From contig NZ_SRZX01000001.1 in the NCBI RefSeq assembly GCF_004792665.1, positions 1,674,001-1,738,000 on the forward strand: a stretch of 64,000 bases of DNA, written 5' to 3'. Position 1 is the first letter of the stretch; each line of letters starts with the position of its first letter. The DNA is from Marinobacter orientalis (GTDB lineage: Bacteria > Pseudomonadota > Gammaproteobacteria > Pseudomonadales > Oleiphilaceae). Made by a program: the position numbers and the translations under genes. Below, piece by piece: positions 19,678 to 27,601 of the stretch. The notes under the pieces were generated by a model. It made no database searches and was not told the DNA's origin. It saw only the letters and a program-made list of their open reading frames with translations.

Positions 19678-20667
19678 ATGGAGAACACCGTTGACGCGAA
19701 TGCTGGCAACGCCATGCGCCAAGTAGTCTATGACCGGTTTGGCGATGCCGGGGTACTCCGGATCGAGACCTCCCCAATCCCGGAGCCGGGTGCCGAGGAA
19801 GTACTGTTCAGGGTTGCCGGTGCCGGGCTTAATCCCATTGACTGGAAAACCCGCAAGGGGCTGGGCTTCGTTGCCCGGCAGATTGAAGACCATCTGCCCT
19901 GGACTCCCGGCTTTGATGCTGCCGGTGAAGTGATCGCCGTCGGCAGTGGCGTAACCACCCTGGTGCCCGGCGACCGGGTGATGGGGATGATTGGTTTTCC
20001 TGTCAACGGCGGGGGTTATTCCGAGTATGCTGTTGCCCGCGCCGATGAGCTGGCCATCGTGCCGGAAGAGCTGGACCTGGTAACCGCAGGCGCCTTGCCT
20101 CTGGCAGCACTGACTGCGTGGCAGGCACTGTTTGAAGTGGCGGAACTGGAAGCGGGCCAGAAAGTACTGATTCATGCCGGTGCCGGCGGAGTCGGCCATT
20201 TTGCGGTGCAGTTCGCCCTGGAGCGGGGAGCGCATGTTATCGCCACCGCTTCCGCCAGCAACCGCGATTTCCTGGCCGCTTTCGGTGTCCATGAAGTAAT
20301 TGACTACCACACCACGGATGTCGTCGACGAATGCTATGGCCTGGATGTAGTGCTGGACCTGGTGGGTGGCGAAACCGGTAAGCGCTCCCTGCATACCCTC
20401 AGCGAGCGTGGCGTATTGGTGACCATTCCCACGGTAACGGCAGACGAGATCATCACGGCGGCAGAAGGACTGGGGCTACGGGCCCATGGCATGACGGTAC
20501 GCCCCGATGTCTTTCATCTTGATGAAATCGCCGAACTGATCGAGGACGGCGATGTGCGGGTTCACATCGACCACACCTTCCCGTTGGATCAGGCGGCCGA
20601 TGCGCACCGTATGCTGGAGGGGGGGCACGTCAGGGGCAAACTGGTGCTCGACTGCCGTAACCGATAG
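19678..20667 (+). CDS. NADPH:quinone reductase-type medium-chain oxidoreductase
   Basis: A 329-residue member of the zinc-free MDR/quinone oxidoreductase group. The N-terminal GroES-like domain has GLNPIDWKTRKG and TPGFDAAGEVIAVG; the Rossmann fold has the cofactor loop HAGAGGVGHFAVQFAL near residues 165-180. The catalytic-zinc ligands of true alcohol dehydrogenases are absent. It likely reduces quinones or enones with NADPH. The ATG start has GGAGA 6 nt upstream. The 3' end is 9 nt from the convergent antiporter gene. Confidence 0.88.
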   Translation: MENTVDANAGNAMRQVVYDRFGDAGVLRIETSPIPEPGAEEVLFRVAGAGLNPIDWKTRKGLGFVARQIEDHLPWTPGFDAAGEVIAVGSGVTTLVPGDRVMGMIGFPVNGGGYSEYAVARADELAIVPEELDLVTAGALPLAALTAWQALFEVAELEAGQKVLIHAGAGGVGHFAVQFALERGAHVIATASASNRDFLAAFGVHEVIDYHTTDVVDECYGLDVVLDLVGGETGKRSLHTLSERGVLVTIPTVTADEIITAAEGLGLRAHGMTVRPDVFHLDEIAELIEDGDVRVHIDHTFPLDQAADAHRMLEGGHVRGKLVLDCRNR

Positions 20668-20676
20668 TGGCCCCTC

Positions 20677-22524
20677 TCAGGCAGGAGCAGGTTCCTGGCT
20701 CTCGCCGATGTGCCGCTCCCTGCGTTCCTTTCTGGGCTGGGGCGGTACCAGGCTGACGAGGGTCCAGTCTTTCTCAGGCTTGATGTCACTGATGCTCTTG
20801 ACGGGCGTGATGTGCTCGCGGTTGTCCAGCACGAACAGCACGAGCGCCTGCCGATCGTATTTTTTCAGAAAGTCGTCGAACGTAAACTCGTCACTGAGCT
20901 GGGTGGTTTTCACTGAATAACCCTGGGCTACCAGACTGGCAAGTTTGGCATAGCTCACTCCTCCGAACAGGCCCCGGGTCATCTGGATTTTCTCGGCGGT
21001 CTGATGCCGGGCTTTCTGGTCCTGGTCTCCTTCGGCCAGTGTCAGCACCGAGTCGTTACCGAACCAGTCCAGAAAGTGGTATGTCGCCAGCGAGTTCATG
21101 TGCTTGTAAGGGGATATCACCAGCAGGTTACCAATGCCGGTCAGATCCAGGTGGGTGGACGCATGCTCTGACACCGGGTTGCCGAAATACACCTGCAGAT
21201 CTTCCATGCGCGCCTGTTTGACGTTTTCCCAGTTGGTATCCGCGAGAACGACGGGTACCTCCAGTTTTTTCAGAGCCAGACCGATTTTCCGTGCTACCGG
21301 GTTGGCCCCCAGGATGAGGAAGCCGTACTCCCCTGGTTCGGCCACTTTCAGCAGTTTGGCCAGAGGTCTTGCTGTAAGGCTCTGCAGGGTAACGGTGGCA
21401 ATAATCAACATGAACACCAGCGGCACCAGGGCGCCGGCGCTCTCGTAGCCCAGTTTCTGCAGCTGGAAAGCGAACAACGCCGATACAGCGGCAGCCACGA
21501 TGCCCCTCGGGGCAATCCAGCTCAGAAACAGCTTGTCCCGCCAGTTGAGGCTGGTGCCGATGGCAGACAGGAAGATGCTTGCCGGGCGTGCTACGAGCAT
21601 CAATAGCGCCAGCACCAACACCAGGCCCCAGCCCAGCTCGGCAATGGCCGCAAATTCGACCCGCGCGGCAAGGATAATGAACAGAGCGGATATCAGCAGT
21701 ACGCTCAGGGATTCCTTGAATTCCAGAATGCTGTCGATGGGTACCTGTTTCATGTTGGCCATCCAGATGCCCATCACGGTCACTGTCAGCAGTCCGGACT
21801 CATGGGCCATCTCGTTCGACAGCGCGTAGACGCCGAGCATGAATGTCAGCGTGCCGGCGTTGTGCAGGTACTGGGGTAACAGGTGTTTGCGCAGGGCGAT
21901 GCCATTGAGCCAACCCGCGACCGCACCAAGGATAAAGCCCACCGCCAGGGTTTTTCCGAAGATGTACATGGAATGGCCGAACACATTGCCCTGGCCCCAG
22001 GATACGATGCCCTCAAAAACCAGAACCGCCAGCAGGGCTCCTACCGGGTCAATGATAATGCCTTCCCAGCGCAGGATGTTGGCGAGTTTGGCATCGGGCC
22101 TGACGGATCGCAGCAGGGGGGCGATAACCGTTGGGCCGGTGACGATGGAGATGGCACCGAACAGCAGCGCGACCTCCCAGGACACATCCAGAATCCAGCG
22201 TGCGGCAAGGGTGCCGATAAAGCAGGTGACGATGGAGCCGACGGGAATCAGGTTACGGACCATCTTGCCGTGGCCGCGGATTTCTTCATAGCGCAGAGTC
22301 AGGCTACCCTCGAACAGGATGATGGCCACCGCCAGGGAAATGACCGGAAACAGCAGGTCCCCAAAGACTTGTTCCGGATTCAGAAAGCCCAGCAATGGAC
22401 CGGCCGCAATACCGCCGGCCAGCAGGAACAGGATGGCCGGCATGCGAACGCGCCAGGCGAGCCACTGGCAGAACAGGGAAAGCACACCAATGGAGGCAAG
22501 TAGAAAGACAGTGCTGACGGTCAT
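20677..22524 (-). CDS. CPA1-family Na+(K+)/H+ antiporter with C-terminal Rossmann domain
   Basis: 615 residues. About 12 membrane helices over residues 1-400 form a Na_H_Exchanger domain; the ion-site region includes GPTVIAPLL and the helix with IDPVGALLAVLVFEG. The C-terminal ~200 residues are cytoplasmic: a TrkA-N/RCK-like Rossmann fold (GFLILGANPVARKIG near residue 410) and a further small domain, suggesting nucleotide or redox gating. It probably expels Na+ or K+ in exchange for protons, fitting a marine lifestyle. Ion specificity cannot be read from the sequence. Confidence 0.88.
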   Translation of the reverse strand: MTVSTVFLLASIGVLSLFCQWLAWRVRMPAILFLLAGGIAAGPLLGFLNPEQVFGDLLFPVISLAVAIILFEGSLTLRYEEIRGHGKMVRNLIPVGSIVTCFIGTLAARWILDVSWEVALLFGAISIVTGPTVIAPLLRSVRPDAKLANILRWEGIIIDPVGALLAVLVFEGIVSWGQGNVFGHSMYIFGKTLAVGFILGAVAGWLNGIALRKHLLPQYLHNAGTLTFMLGVYALSNEMAHESGLLTVTVMGIWMANMKQVPIDSILEFKESLSVLLISALFIILAARVEFAAIAELGWGLVLVLALLMLVARPASIFLSAIGTSLNWRDKLFLSWIAPRGIVAAAVSALFAFQLQKLGYESAGALVPLVFMLIIATVTLQSLTARPLAKLLKVAEPGEYGFLILGANPVARKIGLALKKLEVPVVLADTNWENVKQARMEDLQVYFGNPVSEHASTHLDLTGIGNLLVISPYKHMNSLATYHFLDWFGNDSVLTLAEGDQDQKARHQTAEKIQMTRGLFGGVSYAKLASLVAQGYSVKTTQLSDEFTFDDFLKKYDRQALVLFVLDNREHITPVKSISDIKPEKDWTLVSLVPPQPRKERRERHIGESQEPAPA

Positions 22525-22554
22525 AATGGGGTCAGTTCCGTTGCGTCGTGGGGG

Positions 22555-23382
22555 TTAGTTCTGCTGTCTGGCCGGAGGGGTTGCGGCGGTGTCTGACTCT
22601 GCTTTGCGTGCGAGCCTGGCCAATAGCCTGGCTGCCGCAAAAAAACCAAAGCTGGCGGTAACCGGGCTGGCGGCGCCGAATCCGGACGCGCAATCCAGGC
22701 GGACAGGGCCGTCTGTGGCCGGCTTCTGGAGGCAGACCTCACCGTCTCCTGCAGGATACGTGAGCTGTTCCAGGGAGTACACGGCTTCAATGCCGAAACG
22801 GCGCTTGGGGTTGCGAGAGAATCCATATTCCCGCCTCAACAGGTTCCGGACCTTGGCCAGCAGAGGATCCTGAGTGGTTTTGCTGAGGTCGCTGACGCGG
22901 ATCTGGGTCGGGTCCATCTGGCCACCGGCGCCGCCGGCACACACCAGCGGTACTTTTCGCCGCTGGCAATGTGCGATCAGTGCCGCCTTGGCCTTGACGC
23001 TATCAATAGCGTCAACCACCCCTGACATCTCCGGGGTAATCAGTTCGCTGACGTTTCTGGTGTTGAGGAACCCGAAATGGACACGGATATCGGCTTCCGG
23101 ATTGATGCCCCTCAGGCGCTCCGCCATGGCATCGGTTTTGGTACGACCGTACTGGCCTGCCAGCGCGTGAAGCTGGCGGTTGGTGTTGGACACGCAGATA
23201 TCGTCCATATCGATCAGCGTCAAGGTACCAATGCCGGAGCGGGCCAGGGCCTCGGCAGCCCACGAGCCGACACCACCGAGGCCGACGATGGCGATGTGGG
23301 CCTGTCGGAAGCGCTCCAGGGCCCTGCGGCCATACAGTCGCTCGATACCGCCGAAGCGGAAGTGGAAATCGTCACCCGTCAT
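22555..23382 (-). CDS. tcdA: tRNA threonylcarbamoyladenosine dehydratase
   Basis: E1-like ATP-dependent enzyme that cyclises t6A to ct6A at position 37 of ANN-decoding tRNAs. The 275-residue ThiF/MoeB-type fold has the ATP loop GLGGVGSW at 34-41, then LIDMDDICVSNTNRQ, and a C-terminal segment GSFGFFAAARLLARL typical of TcdA (CsdL). The reading frame is open upstream to 23706, but translation should begin at ATG 23382: GGAG precedes it and the family begins with the FGGIERLYG region shortly after. Confidence 0.93.
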   Translation of the reverse strand: MTGDDFHFRFGGIERLYGRRALERFRQAHIAIVGLGGVGSWAAEALARSGIGTLTLIDMDDICVSNTNRQLHALAGQYGRTKTDAMAERLRGINPEADIRVHFGFLNTRNVSELITPEMSGVVDAIDSVKAKAALIAHCQRRKVPLVCAGGAGGQMDPTQIRVSDLSKTTQDPLLAKVRNLLRREYGFSRNPKRRFGIEAVYSLEQLTYPAGDGEVCLQKPATDGPVRLDCASGFGAASPVTASFGFFAAARLLARLARKAESDTAATPPARQQN

Positions 23383-23449
23383 GCTGCATCTCCGCTCAAA
23401 AGCCCCGATTGTAACCCAGCCCGGCGGGCCGTCTCTAATCGCCGGACAT

Positions 23450-23475
23450 AAAAAGGCCACGCAAGAGCGCGGCCT
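23450..23475 (-). terminator. Rho-independent terminator of the acyl-CoA dehydrogenase gene
   Basis: On the minus strand, AGGCCGCG - CTCT - TGCGTGGCCT (imperfect stem) followed by TTTTT. It sits 26 nt downstream of the stop at 23501, between this gene and tcdA. Confidence 0.75.
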
Positions 23476-23500
23476 GTAAGCGATTGCCTGAAAAGGCGGT

Positions 23501-25276
23501 TCAGGCGGACCAGTGGTCGTCCCCGAAAGCCATGAGCGAGTCTTTTCCGCTTTCGATATCCTGCTGCAGCCACTGGATTTCCGGTAACAGTTTCTCGAAG
23601 TAGAAACGGGCCGAGACCAGTTTGCCCTCCAGCAGGGGCCTGTTGCCTCCGCCGGCCTCCAGTTGTGCCTGCGCCACGCCGGCCATGCGGGACCAGAGAT
23701 AGGCAATGACGGTCAGCGCCATCAGGCGAAGGTAAGGGCTGGCCGCAGCGCCAGCCTGTTCAGGATCGCCGGGAGCGTTACTGGCAATCCACACCGTCGC
23801 CGACTCCAGCGACCTGATCGCGCCCTTGAGTTCCTCCCGGTGTGGAGCTTGCGGGTTCTCCTTCAGGTAAGAGGTCATTTCGGTGAACAGGGTACGTACC
23901 AGTTGCCCGCCCTTGAGGCCGAGCTTGCGGCCCACCAGATCCATTGCCTGTATGCCGTTGGTGCCCTCATAAATCCTTGCTATGCGGCCATCCCGGACAA
24001 GTTGCTCCAGTGGCCAGTCCGTTGTAAAGCCGGAACCGCCCAGCACCTGCAGACCGGTATTGGCATTGTTGAACCCTTCGTCGGTAAGGAAGGATTTCAC
24101 CACCGGCGTGAGCAACTGAACCAGGTCATCCGCAGATTCGCGTACGGACCCATCACCGTGAGCCACCGACAGGTCCAGCTTGTGGCCGGTGAACAGCGCC
24201 AGCGCACGCATACCTTCATTGAGCACCTTCTGGCGCATCAGCATGCGGCGAACATCCGGGTGCACGATGATCGGGTCTGCCGGGCCATCCGGATTCCTGG
24301 GGCCGCTCGGTGAGCGGCTCTGCAGACGCTCGCGGGCAAAGCCCAGGCTCTCCTGGTAGGCCATCTCCGCCAGACCCAGGCCCTGCATGCCCACCATCAG
24401 GCGGGCCTCGTTCATCATGGTGAACATGGCGCGCATGCCATCATTGGGCTCGCCCACCAGCCACCCTCTGGCGCCTTCAAAGTTCATTACGCAGGTTGCC
24501 GAACCCTTGATGCCCATCTTGTGTTCCAGGCCACCGCAGAAAACGGGATTGCGGTCGCCGGAATCCGCAAGCACCTTGGGTACCACGAACAGGGAGATGC
24601 CCTTGGTTGTGTCCGGTGCGCCGGGCAGCTTGGCCAGTACCAGGTGTACAATGTTGTCGACCAGGTCGTGCTCCCCGCCAGTGATCCAGATCTTGGTGCC
24701 TTCGATGGCATAGGAACCATCGTCGTTGGGGGTGGCGCGAGTACGGATCAGACCCAGGTCTGTGCCACACTGGGGTTCGGTCAGGCACATGGTGCCCGTC
24801 CACTGGCCGGAAATCAGCTTTTCCAGGTAGGTATCTTTCAGCTCTTCGGAGCCATGGGCATAGAGGGCAGTGATCGCGCCGTGGGTGAGCCCCGGGTACA
24901 TGCCCAGGGACAGGTTGGTCGAGCACACCATCTCATCCACTACGAATTTCAGGGTATGGGGCAGCCCCTGGCCACCATACTGCAGAGGTGCATCCAGTGC
25001 TGTCCAGCCGCCTTCGACGAACCTGGTGTAAGCCTCACGGAATCCGTCCGGCGTCGTCACCTCACGGGTTTCAGGATCGTACTGACAACCCTGGCGGTCG
25101 CCGACCTGATTGGTGGGCTGGATCACTTCTGCCGCCAGTTTGCCGGCTTCGTCGATTACTGCCGAAATCAGGTCGGGTGTGGCGTCTGCGTATTTTTCCA
25201 GTTCATGCAGTCTGTCCACGCCAAGGACATCAAACAGTAAAAAGCGAAGGTCGTTCGCGGGGGCCTGGTATTGCAT
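23501..25276 (-). CDS. Acyl-CoA dehydrogenase (long form with C-terminal domain)
   Basis: 591-residue FAD enzyme of fatty acid beta-oxidation. Typical motifs include the FAD/substrate segment CLTEPQCGTDLGLIRTRA (about 160-177), WITGGEHDL, and QVLGGSGFTTDWPLEQLVRDGRIARIYEGTNGIQAMDL (about 405-442). The extended C-terminus matches the ~600-residue subgroup annotated in Pseudomonas as FadE-like. Chain-length specificity is unknown. The start ATG has GGAGAG 6 nt upstream. An inverted repeat at 25326-25357 lies in its promoter region. Confidence 0.92.
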   Translation of the reverse strand: MQYQAPANDLRFLLFDVLGVDRLHELEKYADATPDLISAVIDEAGKLAAEVIQPTNQVGDRQGCQYDPETREVTTPDGFREAYTRFVEGGWTALDAPLQYGGQGLPHTLKFVVDEMVCSTNLSLGMYPGLTHGAITALYAHGSEELKDTYLEKLISGQWTGTMCLTEPQCGTDLGLIRTRATPNDDGSYAIEGTKIWITGGEHDLVDNIVHLVLAKLPGAPDTTKGISLFVVPKVLADSGDRNPVFCGGLEHKMGIKGSATCVMNFEGARGWLVGEPNDGMRAMFTMMNEARLMVGMQGLGLAEMAYQESLGFARERLQSRSPSGPRNPDGPADPIIVHPDVRRMLMRQKVLNEGMRALALFTGHKLDLSVAHGDGSVRESADDLVQLLTPVVKSFLTDEGFNNANTGLQVLGGSGFTTDWPLEQLVRDGRIARIYEGTNGIQAMDLVGRKLGLKGGQLVRTLFTEMTSYLKENPQAPHREELKGAIRSLESATVWIASNAPGDPEQAGAAASPYLRLMALTVIAYLWSRMAGVAQAQLEAGGGNRPLLEGKLVSARFYFEKLLPEIQWLQQDIESGKDSLMAFGDDHWSA

Positions 25277-25325
25277 GAAAGTCTCTCCTCAATGCAGCAA
25301 GTTGTGTCAACGCCTGTATTCATAC

Positions 25326-25357
25326 GCTCGTTTTAATCTCCGGTTCACCGAACGAGC
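25326..25357. repeat. Inverted repeat upstream of the acyl-CoA dehydrogenase gene
   Basis: GCTCGTT at 25326-25332 pairs with AACGAGC at 25351-25357 around an 18-nt spacer. It lies in the divergent promoter region between the dehydrogenase (leftward) and SDR (rightward) genes; a TetR/PsrA-type operator is possible but not shown. Confidence 0.35.
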
Positions 25358-25437
25358 CGGTCTGACAGGGAATATGTTCGTATCACTTTAGTGGGTTCAT
25401 TTAATCGACGGGCAAGCCCCGTCATACGGGAGTTTCT

Positions 25438-26181
25438 ATGACACAGGTGTTGATTGCCGGGGTATCAGGCGCCATTGGCCATGCCATCGCAGAGCGGCTG
25501 CTGGCAACGGATCCGGAACTGTCGATTGTAGGGCTCTGTCGTGACCCGTCTGCTGTCAGCTTCGGTGAAAAGCAGGCGGAACGGGTTACGTTGGTACCCT
25601 GGGACGCGGCCGGAACTGGCGGCGCCGATGCCATGGCGGAAAAACTGAAAGAAATGCTGCCGGCAGAATCGGGGCTGGACACGCTCATCTACGCGGCGGG
25701 GATACTGCACGGCCCCGCCATGAGCCCTGAAAAGCGACTGGAAGACCTGGATGCCCGGGCATTTGCCCATGCGTTTGCGGTAAACGCGACCGGCTTTGCG
25801 ATGCTGGTTCAGGCGGTCTCACCCTGGCTTCGTCACCGGCGCTTCAAGCGTATAGTGGCAGTATCTGCCAAGGTCGGGTCGATTACCGACAATGGCTTCG
25901 GGGGCTGGTATGCCTATCGCAGCTCCAAGGCAGCGCTGAATATGCTGGTGCGCAACCTGTCAATTGAGTTGCCCAGGAAATACCGCCCGCTGGCCTGTGT
26001 TGCCGTACATCCCGGGACGACCCTGTCGCCACTGAGCAAACCTTTTACCCGGTCGCTGGCACAACTTCAGGTCCATGAGCCCGCAGCAACGGCAGAAAAT
26101 ATTCTGCATGTAATGGAAGATCTTACAGAAGACGACAACGGAACCTTCCTGAGCTGGGATGGTTCCCCTATTCCATGGTGA
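25438..26181 (+). CDS. SDR-family oxidoreductase (CsgA/C-factor-like)
   Basis: A 247-residue short-chain dehydrogenase. The N-terminal cofactor loop is GVSGAIGHAIA, the active-site motif is YAYRSSKAAL (YxxxK) with an upstream catalytic Ser in VAVSAKVGS, and the C-terminus ends in FLSWDGSPIPW, typical of the C-factor-like group. GGGAG lies 7 nt before ATG. Genes of this type are frequently found beside rpoE-chrR pairs, and here it converges on chrR with 27 nt between. The substrate is unknown. Confidence 0.87.
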   Translation: MTQVLIAGVSGAIGHAIAERLLATDPELSIVGLCRDPSAVSFGEKQAERVTLVPWDAAGTGGADAMAEKLKEMLPAESGLDTLIYAAGILHGPAMSPEKRLEDLDARAFAHAFAVNATGFAMLVQAVSPWLRHRRFKRIVAVSAKVGSITDNGFGGWYAYRSSKAALNMLVRNLSIELPRKYRPLACVAVHPGTTLSPLSKPFTRSLAQLQVHEPAATAENILHVMEDLTEDDNGTFLSWDGSPIPW

Positions 26182-26188
26182 GGGAAAG

Positions 26189-26214
26189 CGCTGAGGCGGT
26201 AAACCGTCTCAGCG
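26189..26214. terminator. Convergent hairpin between the SDR and chrR genes
   Basis: CGCTGAGGCGG - TAAA - CCGTCTCAGCG forms an 11-bp stem with one G-U wobble. It overlaps the chrR stop codon. There is no T run, so termination in either direction is plausible but not certain. Confidence 0.45.
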
Positions 26215-26853
26215 TATGAAGGGGTTCAGTAAGCGGGTGAAGGTGCCGGTCAGTTTTACCGGTGCGCTCAGCACCGACAGGGTAATGCAGTCTTCGCAAC
26301 CTACCGCCACAGGCTTGTGATCATCTTCCTCGTTGAGAACAACAAAATCCCACTGGTTGAACACGCCCTTGTGATCCGCAAATGCGCCCTGAAGAACAAT
26401 GGTGGTTTCGTCACCGCGATGGGTGTGGGCAGGGGCTTTTCCGCCCGCTGCCAGCTTCTGCAGCACAACCTGTTCCCTCTGGCCCGGGAACTTCTCGCTG
26501 ATATCCAGTACACTGACGTCACCCAGCTGACGCTTCCACGGCAGCGCGTTGAGGTCTTCGCCCAGCAGCTTCTGCAGCGGGCTCACGCGCTTCGTGCGGC
26601 TGCTGATGTATTTCTCCGTCATATCCGGCTCGCTGTCGATGCGCGACAGAATGGAGTCAAACATGTCCGATGAAACACCTACTTGCGGCTGGTTTTCCAT
26701 CATCACCGCACCCAGGCTGTCCAGCGTATCAACGCGGCTGCGGCAGTGCGGGCACTGGTCCAGATGAAGGCGAATACACAGAGCGTGGGGCTCACTTAGA
26801 TTGCCCGCGCTATAGTCCATCAGGGATAGCGTGTCTGGATGATGCCGTGTCAT
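26209..26853 (-). CDS. chrR: ChrR-family anti-sigma factor with cupin domain
   Basis: 214-residue anti-sigma factor that holds an RpoE-like ECF sigma factor until a singlet-oxygen or organic-hydroperoxide signal arrives. The zinc anti-sigma motif HLDQCPHC (H30, C34, C37) with an N-terminal His (H4/H5) is intact. The C-terminal cupin domain has PAHTHRGDETTIVLQG, providing the second metal site required for singlet-oxygen response in Rhodobacter. It overlaps the sigma gene by 4 nt (ATGA), as usual for this pair. Confidence 0.94.
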   Translation of the reverse strand: MTRHHPDTLSLMDYSAGNLSEPHALCIRLHLDQCPHCRSRVDTLDSLGAVMMENQPQVGVSSDMFDSILSRIDSEPDMTEKYISSRTKRVSPLQKLLGEDLNALPWKRQLGDVSVLDISEKFPGQREQVVLQKLAAGGKAPAHTHRGDETTIVLQGAFADHKGVFNQWDFVVLNEEDDHKPVAVGCEDCITLSVLSAPVKLTGTFTRLLNPFIR

Positions 26854-27497
26854 ACGTTCTGGTCCTGCAAAATCACTTTCAGTTTGTTCAGTGCCAGGCG
26901 AACCCGGCTCTTGACGGTACCCAACGGTATATTAAGCTCATCGGCCACCATCTGGTGTGACTTGCTTTCCATGTAAACTTTGGCAATAACAGTAATCTGT
27001 TCTTCCGGGAGCTGGCTGAGCGATTCTCTCACCCGCCGCTCCGACATCAGCCTGTGCAGCGATGTGACCGGCTCATCGTCGTTCTCTCCGGGGATCTGCC
27101 ACAGATCTTCAGTCTCAACCGGCATTTCTGCGCTGGTACGCTTCATCTTGCGGAGCATATCGATCCGCTGGTTACGGGCAATGGTGAAAATCCAGGTGGA
27201 TGCCGCAGCCTTGCGCCAGTCGTAAAGGCAGGAGCGCCGCCAGATGGACACAAACACTTCCTGTACCAGCTCTTCGGCATGACTCGCCAGCCCGTTAGCC
27301 ATGGCGTAGTACTTTATCTGCGGGCCAAAATGCTCGAACAGGGCATGGTAGGCCTGGCGGTCCTGGTTCTTTCCCACCTTTAAAAGCAACTGGCTCCAGG
27401 GATCCTTACGGCCCTCGCCCCGTGCCGGTTTCTGATCCAGTGTCGTCACCGGACGCTCCTTGACTGTCGCATGATTCGAGATTGGTCTGGTCATCAT
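26850..27497 (-). CDS. rpoE: ECF sigma factor, RpoE/ChrR-partner type (ECF11-like)
   Basis: 215-residue sigma factor with region 2 (YHALFEHFGPQIKYYAM through TWIFTIARNQRIDMLRKM) and region 4 (LPEEQITVIAKVYMES, IPLGTVKSRVRLALNKLK). Pairing with a cupin-containing ChrR places it in the singlet-oxygen-responsive group. The frame extends to a GTG at 27506; ATG at 27497 (or 27494) is preferred. A sequence resembling the group's promoter lies just upstream, implying autoregulation. It is unrelated in role to the envelope-stress RpoE of E. coli, so the symbol is used in the Rhodobacter sense. Confidence 0.9.
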   Translation of the reverse strand: MMTRPISNHATVKERPVTTLDQKPARGEGRKDPWSQLLLKVGKNQDRQAYHALFEHFGPQIKYYAMANGLASHAEELVQEVFVSIWRRSCLYDWRKAAASTWIFTIARNQRIDMLRKMKRTSAEMPVETEDLWQIPGENDDEPVTSLHRLMSERRVRESLSQLPEEQITVIAKVYMESKSHQMVADELNIPLGTVKSRVRLALNKLKVILQDQNV

Positions 27498-27530
27498 TCT
27501 ATGCACTCGCCACGGGTTTGTCAGTGCCAG

Positions 27531-27560
27531 TTAATACGGGGCGGGCGGACAGCCGGATCA
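27531..27560 (-). promoter_or_regulatory. Candidate autoregulated ECF sigma promoter
   Basis: On the minus strand, TGATCC (27560-27555) is followed after 18 nt by TATTAA (27536-27531). TGATC in the -35 is the hallmark of Rhodobacter RpoE targets. The expected transcript start would be about 25-30 nt before the sigma factor ATG. Confidence 0.5.
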
Positions 27561-27601
27561 GCGCGGGCGAGTTATTTGTGAATTTTTTCGTAACTGCCGG
27601 C

